Shown: positions 1-8,548 of the stretch, in pieces | How positions within the stretch are numbered: position 1 is the stretch's first letter | How the letters are laid out: every line of letters begins with the position of its first letter | Assembly (NCBI GenBank): GCA_025352265.1 | Contig: JANXTS010000052.1 | Span: 62,001 to 126,000, forward strand | Direction of reading: 5' to 3' | Origin: Variovorax sp. | GTDB lineage: Bacteria > Pseudomonadota > Gammaproteobacteria > Burkholderiales > Burkholderiaceae_C | Length of the DNA stretch: 64,000 nt | The notes under the pieces: model-generated | Databases searched by the model: none | Seen by the model: only the letters and a program-made list of their open reading frames with translations | Told to the model about the DNA's origin: nothing | Translations under genes and position numbers: made by a program

Positions 1-443
1 CCGGCATTTACGCCAGTCATCGGCTCAACATGCCGGCGCTCGACGGCGCGGCGTCGGTGGTCATCGGGGTGCTGCTGGTGGCGGTGGCGGTTTTGCTCAT
101 CCGTGAGTCGCGCGGGCTGCTGATCGGCGAGGGCATTCGCCCGGAAACCGCGCGCGAAATTCGTTCTTTGGCGCTCGCGCTTCCCGGCGTCAACGGCGTC
201 GGGGAAATACTGTCGATGTACATCGGGCCCGATGACGCGTTGGTGACCATCGATCTCGACTTCGACGGCGGTACTGCCACCGATCAGGCAGCGGCGACCA
301 TCTCGACGCTGCAGCGTGAAGTGCGAGCACGCTACCCGATGATCAAACGCCTTTTCATCGAGACCGGCGGCCCGCCCGCCGCCGATCTGGCTACTGGCGC
401 CGTTCCGGTCGATCAGGGCGATCCCACACCAAAGCGACCATAG
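1..443 (+). CDS. Cation diffusion facilitator family transporter, C-terminal part (5' end outside window)
   Basis: The frame is open from the first base and stops at 441-443, so this is the 3' end of a larger gene. The visible part holds a last membrane helix (from HRLNMPALDGAASVVIGVLL onward, followed by a second hydrophobic stretch) and then a soluble domain of about 80 residues. That layout is typical of the cytoplasmic dimerisation domain of cation diffusion facilitator proteins, which export divalent metals in exchange for protons. Family knowledge supports a divalent-metal efflux role; the metal cannot be told because the metal-site helices lie outside. The last residues are a proline-rich tail. 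The family call is fairly sure, the substrate unknown. Confidence 0.75.
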   Translation, partial: GIYASHRLNMPALDGAASVVIGVLLVAVAVLLIRESRGLLIGEGIRPETAREIRSLALALPGVNGVGEILSMYIGPDDALVTIDLDFDGGTATDQAAATISTLQREVRARYPMIKRLFIETGGPPAADLATGAVPVDQGDPTPKRP

Positions 444-652
444 CTCCCGCTTGAAATAAGGCATTTGTTCTGGAGTTTTTGTTTCGTCGACACCGGACAT
501 CAAAGGAAAGCGCTGGGCGCAAAGCGGTTTGCCCTGGCGAGCATCGGGCGTGGTACGCGACAGGCGCACCCTGAGTTGCCCCTGGAAGCAGATGACGAAA
601 GGCATTTTCCTGGCGCTGAATGGCGCTGTCGATGCTTCAAGTTGTAACTACA

Positions 653-853
653 ATGACTTACATGAACACCGAGCGCGACAACTTCCATGACTGGGCGCGA
701 GACAAGCCGGACAACAGCAAATTCACGCCACTGCGCCGGGCGGATTTTGTGCAAGCGCGATCACACGGCGGCATGCCATGGGGCCGCATCGTTGCGGCTC
801 TTCTGATCGGCGCTGTCATCGTCTGCGTCCTGAGGCTGCTGATCAAGCACTGA
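653..853 (+). CDS. Small single-span membrane protein, unknown function
   Basis: This short frame encodes about 66 residues from the ATG at 653, or 63 from the ATG at 662. Both are in frame and neither has a strong ribosome binding site. The first 45 residues are polar and charged (an ERDNFHDW segment). A hydrophobic helix of about 20 residues follows (IVAALLIGAVIVCVL) and the protein ends LIKH. It looks like a small inner-membrane protein with a soluble N-terminal tail. I do not recognise a family. It lies just upstream of the ligD remnant and downstream of about 200 bases with no convincing gene. Being real is likely but not certain. Confidence 0.5.
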   Translation: MTYMNTERDNFHDWARDKPDNSKFTPLRRADFVQARSHGGMPWGRIVAALLIGAVIVCVLRLLIKH

Positions 854-874
854 GCTCTCACCAGCCGGTGCGGC

Positions 875-1540
875 ATCTTCGATGCCAGCCTCGACGGCAT
901 GTTGCGAGCTCTTGAAAAGCACATGCGCGTCGATGTAGTCGCCATACCGTTTTGCGGCGGACAGGACTTGCGCCAAGTGGCGCTGGAAAACCGGCGCGGG
1001 ATTCTCAAGTCGCTTGTCGATGGCACCGAATCGGATGTCATTCGGTTCAGCGATGAGTTCGATGCGCCCGGCCACGACATCACCTTGTCGGCGTGCAAGC
1101 TAGGGCTCGAAGGCGTCGTCGGCGAGCCCGACCGCATGACTTTCGACCTCGACCCCGGCGAGGGCTTGAGCTGGGCGACCATCCAGGAAGCCACCAAGCT
1201 GGTCCGCGTGCTGCTCGAGGAACTGGAGCTTCGGTCTTTCTTGAAGACCAGCGGCGGCAAGGGCCTGCATGTCGTGGTGCCGATCCGCAAGCAACTCGGC
1301 TGGGACACCGTGAAGGATTTTTCGCAGGCCATCGTGCAGCATCTGGCGAGCACGTTGCCGCAACTGTTCGTCGCCAAGAGCGGGCCACGCAACCGCGTCG
1401 GCAAAATCTTCGTCTACTACCTGCGCAACGGGTTCCGCGCGACCACCGCCTGCGCCTGGACGCGTGCCGCGTACAGGACAAAGCGCCGTGTCGGCGCCAT
1501 GCCGATGGAAATATGGCCCGACCCGAGCGCACCCGCTAGA
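875..1540 (+). pseudogene. ligD: Decayed ligD remnant: pieces of ligase and polymerase domains joined by deletion
   Basis: The frame reads first as part of an ATP-dependent DNA ligase domain (PFCGGQDLRQVALENRR, then SACKLGLEGVVGE, close to the conserved KLEGVIAKR-type ligase motif). It then jumps directly into the LigD primase-polymerase domain (FDLDPGEGLSWATIQEA, FLKTSGGKGLHVVVPI, VAKSGPRNRVGKIFVYYLRNG). In intact LigD these are separated by several hundred residues, and the polymerase domain continues further. Here the reading degenerates after GFRATTACAW. The order ligase then polymerase fits the PE-LIG-POL layout of bacterial non-homologous end-joining ligases. The phosphoesterase part, the ligase catalytic lysine and the polymerase end are missing. 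The end overlaps the 3' end of the convergent HupE/UreJ-like gene. I infer a non-functional relic. Confidence 0.75.
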
Positions 1541-2765
1541 TCGGCAGGATCTTCAGGTCGAAGACGCGCTCGATGAACCAAAGGGCTGCAACGACCACTG
1601 CGAAGATGGAGCCCCCGCGCAGCACGACGGGCGGGTAACGACGCCACGACCGCAGCGCCAGCAGCACGGTGAGTGCGATGGTGACGATGATCAACTGGCC
1701 AGCTTCGACGCCAAGGTTGAACCTCAATAGCGCCGACACGAAGCTCGCAACCGGCAAGTCGAGCTCGGCCAGCACGTTCGCAAAGCCGAAGCCGTGGATC
1801 AACCCGAACAGGAAGGTGAAGATGCGGCGCTTCCCGCGCAGCAGGGGAACGATGTTGTCGACCGCCGCCACGATGATGGTCAGCGCGATGGCCGGCTCAA
1901 TCAACCGCGGCGAGAGCGACACGATCTTGAGCCCGGCCAGCGCGAGAGTGATCGAGTGGCCGAGGGTGAACATCGTGACGGTCGCCACCATAGGCCACAC
2001 CGCCTGATGCCACTGCGCTACCGGCCGCCAGCCTTCAAGCGTGCGCACCAGCACGGCGGGTAACAGCAGGCAGATCAGGAACAGGATGTGGTCGTAGCCG
2101 ATCAGGATGTGATGGATGCCATCGCGAAAAAAGCTGGTGTCGTCGGATGAGGCTGACGCGGTTGCCGTCGTGGTTGCTGCGGCAGACGCAGCAGACGCAG
2201 CAGCCGCGGCAGGCTGGGTGCTCGTCGCATCGTGCGGCAGCGCCACAGCGACGCTGCCGCCGACCGGGTCGAGCGACCGCAGCGCCGGTGCCGCACCGCT
2301 GCCCATGTCGACGCGCAACAAGCCGCGATGCGTCGGGTCGACTTCCTTGAACAAGCGGTAGTCGACATCGAGCCGATCGCCAGCGGCGCACTGCGATTGC
2401 AACTGCAGCACGAGGTAGGTGCCGTCGACCCGGCTTTCGATGGCGGGCGGCTGCGTCTCGTTCAAGACACAGCGCCCTTGCTGCAGTTGGAGGTGCGCCA
2501 GCGCATAGGCGCGGATGTCGTCCATGCGTGCCTTCACTTCACCCCAGGTCAACTTCTGGTCGCCGTCCTGGTCGATGTCGAGCATGGCGTCGAGATCGCG
2601 CAGCGAGATGTCCCAGCGCAGGTTCAGCTGGTCAGCGCTGCGGCTCAACTGCAGGTAGGCATCACTCGCTTTGTGGGCCTGTGCAGGCAGCGCGAAAGCC
2701 AGGCCGAGCGCGAGCAGACCAAGAAGGCGAGTGGCAAAGACGCGCAAGAGAGCGCAGCACCTCAT
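1536..2765 (-). CDS. HupE/UreJ-family membrane protein with N-terminal periplasmic EF-hand-like domain
   Basis: 409 residues. A signal peptide (residues 1-30, ending PAQA) precedes a soluble region. That region contains a good EF-hand-type calcium loop at 65-76 (DQDGDQKLTWGE) and then a low-complexity Ala/Ser/Thr linker around 185-210, encoded by short GCAGAC-type repeats. The C-terminal half (about 210-409) is a HupE/UreJ-like membrane domain with about six helices. It starts with an HHILIGYDHILF motif, whose histidines and aspartate resemble the metal-binding segment of this nickel/cobalt permease family. The start overlaps the stop of the upstream TPR gene by 4 bases (ATGA), so the two are translationally coupled. 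Known HupE/UreJ proteins lack this long N-terminal domain. Metal transport is an inference. Confidence 0.75.
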   Translation of the reverse strand: MRCCALLRVFATRLLGLLALGLAFALPAQAHKASDAYLQLSRSADQLNLRWDISLRDLDAMLDIDQDGDQKLTWGEVKARMDDIRAYALAHLQLQQGRCVLNETQPPAIESRVDGTYLVLQLQSQCAAGDRLDVDYRLFKEVDPTHRGLLRVDMGSGAAPALRSLDPVGGSVAVALPHDATSTQPAAAAASAASAAATTTATASASSDDTSFFRDGIHHILIGYDHILFLICLLLPAVLVRTLEGWRPVAQWHQAVWPMVATVTMFTLGHSITLALAGLKIVSLSPRLIEPAIALTIIVAAVDNIVPLLRGKRRIFTFLFGLIHGFGFANVLAELDLPVASFVSALLRFNLGVEAGQLIIVTIALTVLLALRSWRRYPPVVLRGGSIFAVVVAALWFIERVFDLKILPI

Positions 2766-3976
2766 GACAACACCGCATCGACCCGCGCATCGCGCAAGCC
2801 GATCTGCTGCATCAACGCCTTGACTTCGGCGCGTGCGGCATCGTCGTTGGCCGCGGCGGCGGCTCTTGCGAACACCAGCAGATCGATCGGTTCACGTTGC
2901 AGCTGCACATTAAGGCGCGCGAGTTCGAGCGCGTGGCGTGCATCCTTTTGCACGTCGAGCGCGAACATCGCGTGTTCTCTCGCATGCAACACCGTGCTGC
3001 CGGGTCGGAGCGCCGCGGCATCGAAGCGCGCTGCCAGTTCATCTACGTCGCTCTGTGCCGTTGCGCGCTGCGTGGCGCTCAACTTCTTTTGCTCGCCGAG
3101 CCGTTGCGTGGCCATGACGATGCGCAGCAGCACGGCATCGCTGCGTGGCTCTGACTTGATGAGAGGCAAGACTTCGGCCGGCCGGTTCTGGCTCAGCAGA
3201 AAGTCGCTGTAAGCCAGCACGTCGTAGCCGGCGCGTTCGGCGCCCAGTGCCTGACGGTAGGCGTCATCGGCGGCTGGCGCATGGCCGGCCAGTTCGTTGA
3301 CTTCGGCCACTGTCGTCAACAGCCACTGCCGCGTCGCGCTCTGTCGGGGGTCTTTCAGCGGCGGGCTGTCGAGCAGGCTTTGCAACGACTCCTGTGCGCC
3401 GTGGTGGTCACCGCGCAAGCCGGCGTTTTCGGCCAGGCACGCCACGGCATAGAGGTTCTGTCGCAGCTTGACCAGCGAGCGGCAGGCGGCATCCGAATCG
3501 GCATAGCGGCCGCGCACCCGGAGGATGGTCGCCAGCGTGAGCCAGCCTTGGGCGTTCGACGGGTCGGCAGCCAGCGCGAGCTTGAGCGTGCGTTCCGAGC
3601 CATCGAAGTCGTGAAGAAATTGGGCGACCGTCGCGTGCATCACCAGGATGCGATTGGGCGTGGCCGCGTTGATGGGTTGCCACGCCTGCAGCACGCCCAT
3701 GGCGTAGCCAGCGTAGCGCGCGTCGCCTTGCGAGCGCGCGAGATCGAGATAAGTGTTGGCGGCTTCGAGCGCCGTGCTCTCGTCGCGCGGACGTTGCACC
3801 AACTCGCGCCTGAGCCTGCGCTCCTCGCGTGACCAGCCGGCCACGGAGGGAAGCGTTTCGACGATCTCGTTATCACTCGTCGGCACCCTCGGCACGGCGT
3901 GTGCCGGGCTGCCGACGACCATGACCGAAAGTACCGCCGCGAGCAGCGAGGCTGCGGCGGCACTATGTCGGATCAT
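2762..3976 (-). CDS. Secreted tetratricopeptide-repeat protein
   Basis: 404 residues, with a signal peptide (residues 1 to about 27, ending AHA). The rest is helical with several TPR-like units, for example RTLKLALAADPSNAQGWLTL followed by a segment on ascending acquisition steps (RGRYADSDAACRSLVKL), and another near HALELARLNVQLQREP. TPR proteins are scaffolds, so this is probably a periplasmic assembly factor for its neighbours. It sits between the lipoprotein gene upstream and the HupE/UreJ-like gene, which it overlaps by 4 bases. No enzyme motif is visible. The TPR call is sound; the function is unknown. Confidence 0.7.
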   Translation of the reverse strand: MIRHSAAAASLLAAVLSVMVVGSPAHAVPRVPTSDNEIVETLPSVAGWSREERRLRRELVQRPRDESTALEAANTYLDLARSQGDARYAGYAMGVLQAWQPINAATPNRILVMHATVAQFLHDFDGSERTLKLALAADPSNAQGWLTLATILRVRGRYADSDAACRSLVKLRQNLYAVACLAENAGLRGDHHGAQESLQSLLDSPPLKDPRQSATRQWLLTTVAEVNELAGHAPAADDAYRQALGAERAGYDVLAYSDFLLSQNRPAEVLPLIKSEPRSDAVLLRIVMATQRLGEQKKLSATQRATAQSDVDELAARFDAAALRPGSTVLHAREHAMFALDVQKDARHALELARLNVQLQREPIDLLVFARAAAAANDDAARAEVKALMQQIGLRDARVDAVLS

Positions 3977-4000
3977 GCGTACGCGATCACTCGAGCGCCC

Positions 4001-4297
4001 CTATTGCGTAGAGACCGGATCTTTGGTTTCCGAAGTCGGTGGCGGGTCGAACTTCGACACGTCGGCCGGTGGATCGGTTTCCGAAACGCTGGCGACCAGC
4101 TGCTTCACATAGGCGAAAAAGCTGTCGTAGGCATCCGCCATCACCGGAGCGGTGGTCGTCTGCGGTGGTGGCGTCGTGGCAGGCGGGGCGGTCGCGATCG
4201 GCACGTAACCGCCCCCGCCCCCGCCGCCGCCGCCGCAGGCTGTCAGCAAAAGCGCGGCAGCGAGCGGAACACCCAGTTTCAACAGTTTGTTCTTCAT
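4001..4297 (-). CDS. Small polyglycine lipoprotein
   Basis: 98 residues. The N-terminus is a lipoprotein signal peptide with lipobox LLTAC, so Cys21 should be lipidated. Nine consecutive glycines follow the cysteine, then a Pro/Thr-rich stretch that probably acts as a flexible tether. A short segment (AYDSFFAYVKQLVASVS) could form one helix, and the tail is acidic and Pro-rich. The gene lies 12 bases downstream of the DUF4331 gene and 24 bases upstream of the TPR gene, all on the minus strand, so they are very likely one operon. I do not recognise a family. It may anchor or help the DUF4331 partner at the outer membrane; this is inference. Confidence 0.65.
   Translation of the reverse strand: MKNKLLKLGVPLAAALLLTACGGGGGGGGGYVPIATAPPATTPPPQTTTAPVMADAYDSFFAYVKQLVASVSETDPPADVSKFDPPPTSETKDPVSTQ
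4208..4234. repeat. GCC/CCC triplet tract encoding polyglycine
   Basis: A run of nine GCC, CCC or ACC triplets on the plus strand, read on the minus strand as nine glycine codons right after the lipidated cysteine of the small lipoprotein. In-frame triplet slippage would only lengthen or shorten the tether. Confidence 0.7.
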
Positions 4298-4309
4298 GGT
4301 GCTGACTCC

Positions 4310-5809
4310 TTACTGCGGCTGCGTCATTGCGCCAGGCAGCGGCGTGTTGAGATACGGGAACACTGCAGGGAACGCGGCGGGCGTTTGCAGTGCGCCGTCT
4401 GTGAATGGCAGGCCACCGGCTGGCGCATCGGCAGGCTTGCAGCCAAGCTTGAACTTGTCGGTGTCGGTGGTCAACACGCAGAGTGCACCCATGGCCACGC
4501 GCAACTCGATGTCCACCACGTCGTCACCCGGCCGGCGTCCGTTCGGGAAGCCGGCGAGGTCGCCACCAGCCACGCCGAGGTTGCTCTGGTTGGCCATCGG
4601 GGTCGGCGCGATGGTCGTGTTCAAACGGAGCATTTCAGACGGCACCACATTCGCTGGCTTGTTGAGCCCGTCGATGCCCGTAAGGAAGGCGGCCACGAGG
4701 TCGGTCCGCGGGAACTTCGTCGGTGCCTTGGCCGATGGGAACAAGATCTCGATCAGTGCAGGCAGTGCGGGGTAGGTCACGTACTGCAGGAACTGCTTGT
4801 CATCCATCGGCTGCGAGTTGTTGAAGCGGTCCTTGTCTTTCAAGCCAATCACGACTTCATTGACCAGCGGCATGCCGAGTCTTGATACCTGGGTCCATGC
4901 GCCGCCGTTGAGGTGGGTGGTGCCGTGGCCGCTCTTCGGCGGGCTGGCGATCAGTCGTCCCTGGCGTGCACTGGACGTCGTCCAGCCGCCGATGATGGAG
5001 CTGCCGGCTGTGGTCAGGCAGGCGGTAGGCACTTCCATTTCGAGCGACGTGATGTTCTTGCCGGCGAGCGAATCGGAGTTCGGCACGTTGACGGAGCCCA
5101 ATGGCGCCAAATTGATCAGGTCGAAAATCGGACCGAGTGCCACGACGAAGGGATCTTTTCGCTGACCTACAAAGACCTTGCCCGGGGCATCACATCCGGG
5201 GATGTTGACGTCGTACACGTGCTGGGCTGCATAGTTGGCATAACCCGGCGCCGCGCCGAAAGTCTTCTCGCCGATGTTGTCGGTCGGCTTGTCAAAAACG
5301 GTGGTGCCGTCGAGCTTCTTGACCGGCTCACCCATGCTGCCCCGGCGCGGGCCGCGCACTACGTTCACCGTGTAGGTTTCGCGGAGATTGCTGGCGGCCT
5401 GGTTCGGCCCAGTGATTCCGCCTGCCTGCACCAGCGGAATCGAGGTGTTCATGCCGCCAACGGGCAGCGCTATGTCGCGCAACGTATTCTGGAAACGGAA
5501 CTGGAATGTGATGTGTTCCTTGCCATCGCCGACGTTGTCGATGTGGATCTCATACAGGCCGTTCGGATCCATGTTGAAGTAATTGGGTCCGCCATACGGA
5601 CTCTGGTCTGGCTGGTAGTCCGCGATGAGCGTCGTGTAGGCCGTGCGTGCCGGGTCGTAGCTACGGAACATGTAGAAGTCCGTGCCGTCGAGCTTGGGCG
5701 AGCCGGCAATCGACGGCGCCTCGCGGTGGCTTGATGCAAAGGCACCACCCGCGGCGATGGCGCACAACGCCGCCACGCAGGCTTGAACTGGAAGTCTTGT
5801 CAATTTCAT
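4310..5809 (-). CDS. Secreted DUF4331-family protein
   Basis: 499 residues with a signal peptide (1 to about 25, cleavage near AFA-SS). The mature protein begins SSHREAP and continues with KLDGTDFYMFRSYDP, the recognisable start of the DUF4331 family. Further family-like blocks are NYFNMDPNGLYEIHIDNVGDG and HLNGGAWTQVSRLGMPLVNE. The length is normal for the family. The biochemical role of DUF4331 proteins is not established. The gene heads a four-gene minus-strand unit with a lipoprotein, a TPR protein and a HupE/UreJ-like membrane protein. An AGGTG ribosome binding site precedes the ATG. The family call is strong; function remains open. Confidence 0.85.
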   Translation of the reverse strand: MKLTRLPVQACVAALCAIAAGGAFASSHREAPSIAGSPKLDGTDFYMFRSYDPARTAYTTLIADYQPDQSPYGGPNYFNMDPNGLYEIHIDNVGDGKEHITFQFRFQNTLRDIALPVGGMNTSIPLVQAGGITGPNQAASNLRETYTVNVVRGPRRGSMGEPVKKLDGTTVFDKPTDNIGEKTFGAAPGYANYAAQHVYDVNIPGCDAPGKVFVGQRKDPFVVALGPIFDLINLAPLGSVNVPNSDSLAGKNITSLEMEVPTACLTTAGSSIIGGWTTSSARQGRLIASPPKSGHGTTHLNGGAWTQVSRLGMPLVNEVVIGLKDKDRFNNSQPMDDKQFLQYVTYPALPALIEILFPSAKAPTKFPRTDLVAAFLTGIDGLNKPANVVPSEMLRLNTTIAPTPMANQSNLGVAGGDLAGFPNGRRPGDDVVDIELRVAMGALCVLTTDTDKFKLGCKPADAPAGGLPFTDGALQTPAAFPAVFPYLNTPLPGAMTQPQ

Positions 5810-5924
5810 CGCTTCACCTCGAAAGTTGGTTTGGTTTGGGAGCCCCGGTGCTACTTGATCCGGCCAGGTTTATCGGGCGGATTCACGCTAGCCAACGCTC
5901 TACGCAAGAAAGTTCACGTTGGAT

Positions 5925-6032
5925 TCAAACCAGATCCCGCCCGGCCATGCAGGCCTTGCGCAACTCTTCAACTTCCTTCGGCTCGCGGGAAAACCCTGGG
6001 TCAAAGTCGCAGCGTTTGCTGACGCGCCGCAC
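5925..6032 (-). CDS. Possible 35-residue ORF directly after ureG (doubtful)
   Basis: A GTG-started frame begins 8 bases after the ureG stop, with GGCGGA just before the start. It encodes a charged peptide (DFDPGFSREPKEVEELRKAC, then a short tail ending RDLV). Third-position GC is about 74 percent, somewhat below what the neighbouring genes suggest. It has no recognised family. It could be the last, translationally coupled gene of the ure transcript, or chance. Nothing else of note lies in the 231 bases between ureG and the DUF4331 gene. Confidence 0.2.
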   Translation of the reverse strand: MRRVSKRCDFDPGFSREPKEVEELRKACMAGRDLV

Positions 6033-6040
6033 TCCGCCGC

Positions 6041-6691
6041 TCAGGCTTCCGTCAGCATTCCGCGCTGTTCTATGAACGCCACCACCTCGGCCAGCCCGGT
6101 CTTGGTCTTGAGATTGGTCATGACGTACGGCCGCTGTTTGCGCATGCGCTTGGTGTCGGCCTCCATCACTTCCAGACTGGCACCGACGTAGGGCGCCAAG
6201 TCGGTCTTGTTGATGATGAAGAGGTCGCTCTTGGTGATGCCGGGGCCGCCCTTACGCGGGATCTTTTCGCCGGCGGCGACGTCGATCACGTAGATCGTGA
6301 GATCGCTCAACTCGGGGCTGAAGGTGGCGGCCAGGTTATCGCCGCCGCTCTCGACGAACACCACGTCCGCGTTCGGAAAATCACCCAGCATGCGGTCGAT
6401 GGCTTCGAGGTTGATCGACGCGTCTTCCCGGATGGCAGTGTGCGGGCAGCCGCCGGTTTCGACACCCATGATGCGTTCGGCCGGCAGCGCACCGGCGACC
6501 GTCAGGATGCGCTGGTCTTCCTTGGTGTAGATGTCGTTCGTGATGGCGATCAGGTCGTACTTGTCGCGCATCGCCTTGCACAGCATTTCAAGCAGTGTCG
6601 TCTTGCCGGAGCCGACCGGGCCGCCGATGCCCACGCGCAGCGGCGGCAGTTTCTTGGTGCGGTTGGGGATGTGGTGCAGGGCGGAGGACAT
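6041..6691 (-). CDS. ureG: Urease accessory GTPase UreG
   Basis: 216 residues from the ATG at 6691 ([10 protein letters not shown]); longer readings upstream overlap ureF and match nothing in the family. UreG is the SIMIBI-class GTPase that drives nickel insertion into urease together with UreF, UreD/UreH and UreE in the cytoplasm. The P-loop GGPVGSGKT is at residues 23-31. The metal-binding CPH motif is present in [13 protein letters not shown], and the NKTD guanine-specificity motif is in [13 protein letters not shown]. It is the last recognised gene of the ure cluster, 10 bases after ureF. All key residues look intact. Confidence 0.97.
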   Translation of the reverse strand: MSSALHHIPNRTKKLPPLRVGIGGPVGSGKTTLLEMLCKAMRDKYDLIAITNDIYTKEDQRILTVAGALPAERIMGVETGGCPHTAIREDASINLEAIDRMLGDFPNADVVFVESGGDNLAATFSPELSDLTIYVIDVAAGEKIPRKGGPGITKSDLFIINKTDLAPYVGASLEVMEADTKRMRKQRPYVMTNLKTKTGLAEVVAFIEQRGMLTEA

Positions 6692-6701
6692 GGTGTGGAC
6701 C

Positions 6702-7400
6702 TTAGCTTCGAAAGAGGCGTGAATACTGGGCTTCATGCCGTGCAGACAGCACGGCGAGCATGGGAGAAAAGGCTTGGCGATCGTCGTCGCCGAGTGCGAT
6801 GGCATGGTCGACCGCATGCGGAATTTCAGCAGCCAGCCGGCCCAGCATGCGTTGGCCGGCGCTCTGGCCGAGCGGCACGCACTTGACCGCGGCGCCTGTC
6901 ATGTTCTCGGCCCAGCCAAACGCGAAGGCGAGGCAGCAATCACGCACAGTGGCTCCCGTGCGCGATGCGGCAAACGCGAAGGCGATCGGGTAGGTCACGG
7001 GCATCTTGTCGAACGAGGCCACAACGTCGTCGTGATGCAGTTTCAGCCATTCGACGAACGAGCGGCCCATTTGCTCGGTCTGCAGCCGGAACTCGGCGGT
7101 TTCGCGGGTCTGCAGCACCCAGGCGTTGAGACGGACGAGGCGCTCGGCGTCTTGCGTGCGCCAGGCGTCGATGGCTTGGGCGACGATCGACAGGTCGCCG
7201 CGTGCCAGGGTCAGATGCAGCTGATCGACCAGCCAGTCGGAGGCTGCCGCTTCCGTAGCAAGGCCGGCCCATTCGACGCCGGCCTCGATGCCCTCGGAGT
7301 ACGAGAAGCCGCCGATAGGCAGCGCCGGCGAGGCCAGCCAGATGAGTTGGAGAAGGCTGGATGCCGGCAGGGCGCCCGCAGGCGCGGCAGGGTCAGGCAT
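6702..7400 (-). CDS. ureF: Urease accessory protein UreF
   Basis: 232 residues, all-helical. The family signature [19 protein letters not shown] lies near the N-terminus, and conserved blocks around [19 protein letters not shown] sit in the second half. UreF bridges UreD and UreG in the urease activation complex and modulates the UreG GTPase. It lies between ureE (5-base gap) and ureG (10-base gap), so cotranscription is near certain. Its usual partner gene ureD is not in this cluster, which matters because UreF acts through UreD. Confidence 0.95.
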   Translation of the reverse strand: MPDPAAPAGALPASSLLQLIWLASPALPIGGFSYSEGIEAGVEWAGLATEAAASDWLVDQLHLTLARGDLSIVAQAIDAWRTQDAERLVRLNAWVLQTRETAEFRLQTEQMGRSFVEWLKLHHDDVVASFDKMPVTYPIAFAFAASRTGATVRDCCLAFAFGWAENMTGAAVKCVPLGQSAGQRMLGRLAAEIPHAVDHAIALGDDDRQAFSPMLAVLSARHEAQYSRLFRS

Positions 7401-7405
7401 GCAGG

Positions 7406-7978
7406 TCAGTGCGCGTGGTGCGGACCGTCATGGCTGTGCGGATGGCCGTTGTCTTGCGGCTGCGCATAGGCGTCGGGGTGGAGCACCGGGCCGACGGGCG
7501 CCTTGCCGTGGTCGCCGGATGCATGCGCGCCATATGCGCCGCCTTCGGGCTCGAAGGTCGCTTCCGCCTCGCGCACGATCAGGTGCATCGAGCGCAGCAT
7601 GGCCGTCAGCACATGGTCGGGCTCGATCTTCAGATGGTCGGGCTTGAGCTCGATCGGCACGTGACGATTGCCCAGGTGGTAGGCCGCCCGCGTCAGGTCG
7701 AAGGGCGTGCCGTGTTCGGTGCAATGCGTGATCACGAGCACCGGCTGCGGCGACGCGATCACGCGGATCAGCGAACCGTCCTCGGCCACCAGCACGTCGC
7801 CCCCGCGCACCGCAGTGCCGCGCGGTAAAAAGACGCCGACCTGCCGGCCTTGCGAATCTATGGTGTCGAAGCGGCTCTTTTGTCGAACGTCCCAGTCGAG
7901 TTCGACAGTGGCGGCGCGCTTCCGCAGCACGGGCGCGAGGCCCTTGCCCTGGGGCATCAGTTTGTTGGCAGTCAGCAT
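7406..7978 (-). CDS. ureE: Urease nickel metallochaperone UreE
   Basis: 190 residues. The N-terminal peptide-binding domain ([20 protein letters not shown]) and central metal-binding domain ([20 protein letters not shown], with the conserved GNRH histidine) are both present. The C-terminus ends in a histidine-rich tail ([12 protein letters not shown]) that would bind extra nickel. UreE delivers nickel to UreG and the urease apoprotein. The gene lies 61 bases downstream of the SHOCT gene and 5 bases upstream of ureF. There is nothing abnormal in the protein itself. Confidence 0.96.
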   Translation of the reverse strand: MLTANKLMPQGKGLAPVLRKRAATVELDWDVRQKSRFDTIDSQGRQVGVFLPRGTAVRGGDVLVAEDGSLIRVIASPQPVLVITHCTEHGTPFDLTRAAYHLGNRHVPIELKPDHLKIEPDHVLTAMLRSMHLIVREAEATFEPEGGAYGAHASGDHGKAPVGPVLHPDAYAQPQDNGHPHSHDGPHHAH

Positions 7979-8039
7979 CGGGGTAGAAAAGCAGGAAGGA
8001 GAAAGAACGGTGTTTGCGAGTCGGCGTGGTCAGACGCGG

Positions 8040-8495
8040 TCAGACACGGCTTAGCAACTCGGACTTCTTGGTGGAGAACTCTTCGTCGCTCAGGATGCCC
8101 TTGGTGCGCAAATTGGCCGACCACCAGTTTCCCGACGTTCCGGGTGCCGGTGGCACGAAGAGGCTCGACGGGCCGAAGCCAGCGCCACTGTTGCTGCCGC
8201 CGCCTTGCGGCTGACCGCTGCCGTAGCTCGTCTGCGACTGCCCGTGGTTGTACGAGTTGCCCTGGTTCCGCGACTGAAAGCTGCCGCTGCGAATCAGGTC
8301 GGGCTGGCTCGCGATCAGGTGGGACAACTCGAAGCACAGCGAGTCGACCCGGCCCTTCAGGTGGTTGTTGAACATGTCCGACACCATCGTCATGCCGCCG
8401 CGCATCCACTGTCCGGAACCCAAGAACTCGGGGTGGCTGAACTGGGCCATGTTGCCGTTGATGACCTGCTGGCCGGCGGGGGAGACTTGTCGCAT
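8040..8495 (-). CDS. SHOCT-domain protein inside the ure cluster
   Basis: 151 residues. The N-terminal 65 residues (MRQVSPAGQQVINGNMAQF onward) are of unknown family. The middle is a disordered Gly/Ser/Gln-rich linker (SYNHGQSQTSYGSGQPQGGG). The last 25 residues fit the SHOCT domain (KGILSDEEFSTKKSELLSRV), a short helical module common at protein termini and thought to mediate interactions. No signal peptide or membrane span is seen. It lies on the ure strand between ureC and ureE but is not a known urease factor. Its upstream region is occupied by the antisense toxin-antitoxin pair, so it may start a second transcript with ureEFG. Confidence 0.65.
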   Translation of the reverse strand: MRQVSPAGQQVINGNMAQFSHPEFLGSGQWMRGGMTMVSDMFNNHLKGRVDSLCFELSHLIASQPDLIRSGSFQSRNQGNSYNHGQSQTSYGSGQPQGGGSNSGAGFGPSSLFVPPAPGTSGNWWSANLRTKGILSDEEFSTKKSELLSRV

Positions 8496-8548
8496 GGGGC
8501 TATCTGACTTGAGAAAAGTGGCGGGGTCGTTAGTCGGCGGCGTACCGC

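Noticed and set aside
444..652. Gap between the CDF transporter and the small membrane protein, examined for a riboswitch or lost ligD sequence
   Set aside because: Short frames exist on both strands but none has a convincing start or family resemblance, and I could not recognise any conserved RNA structure.
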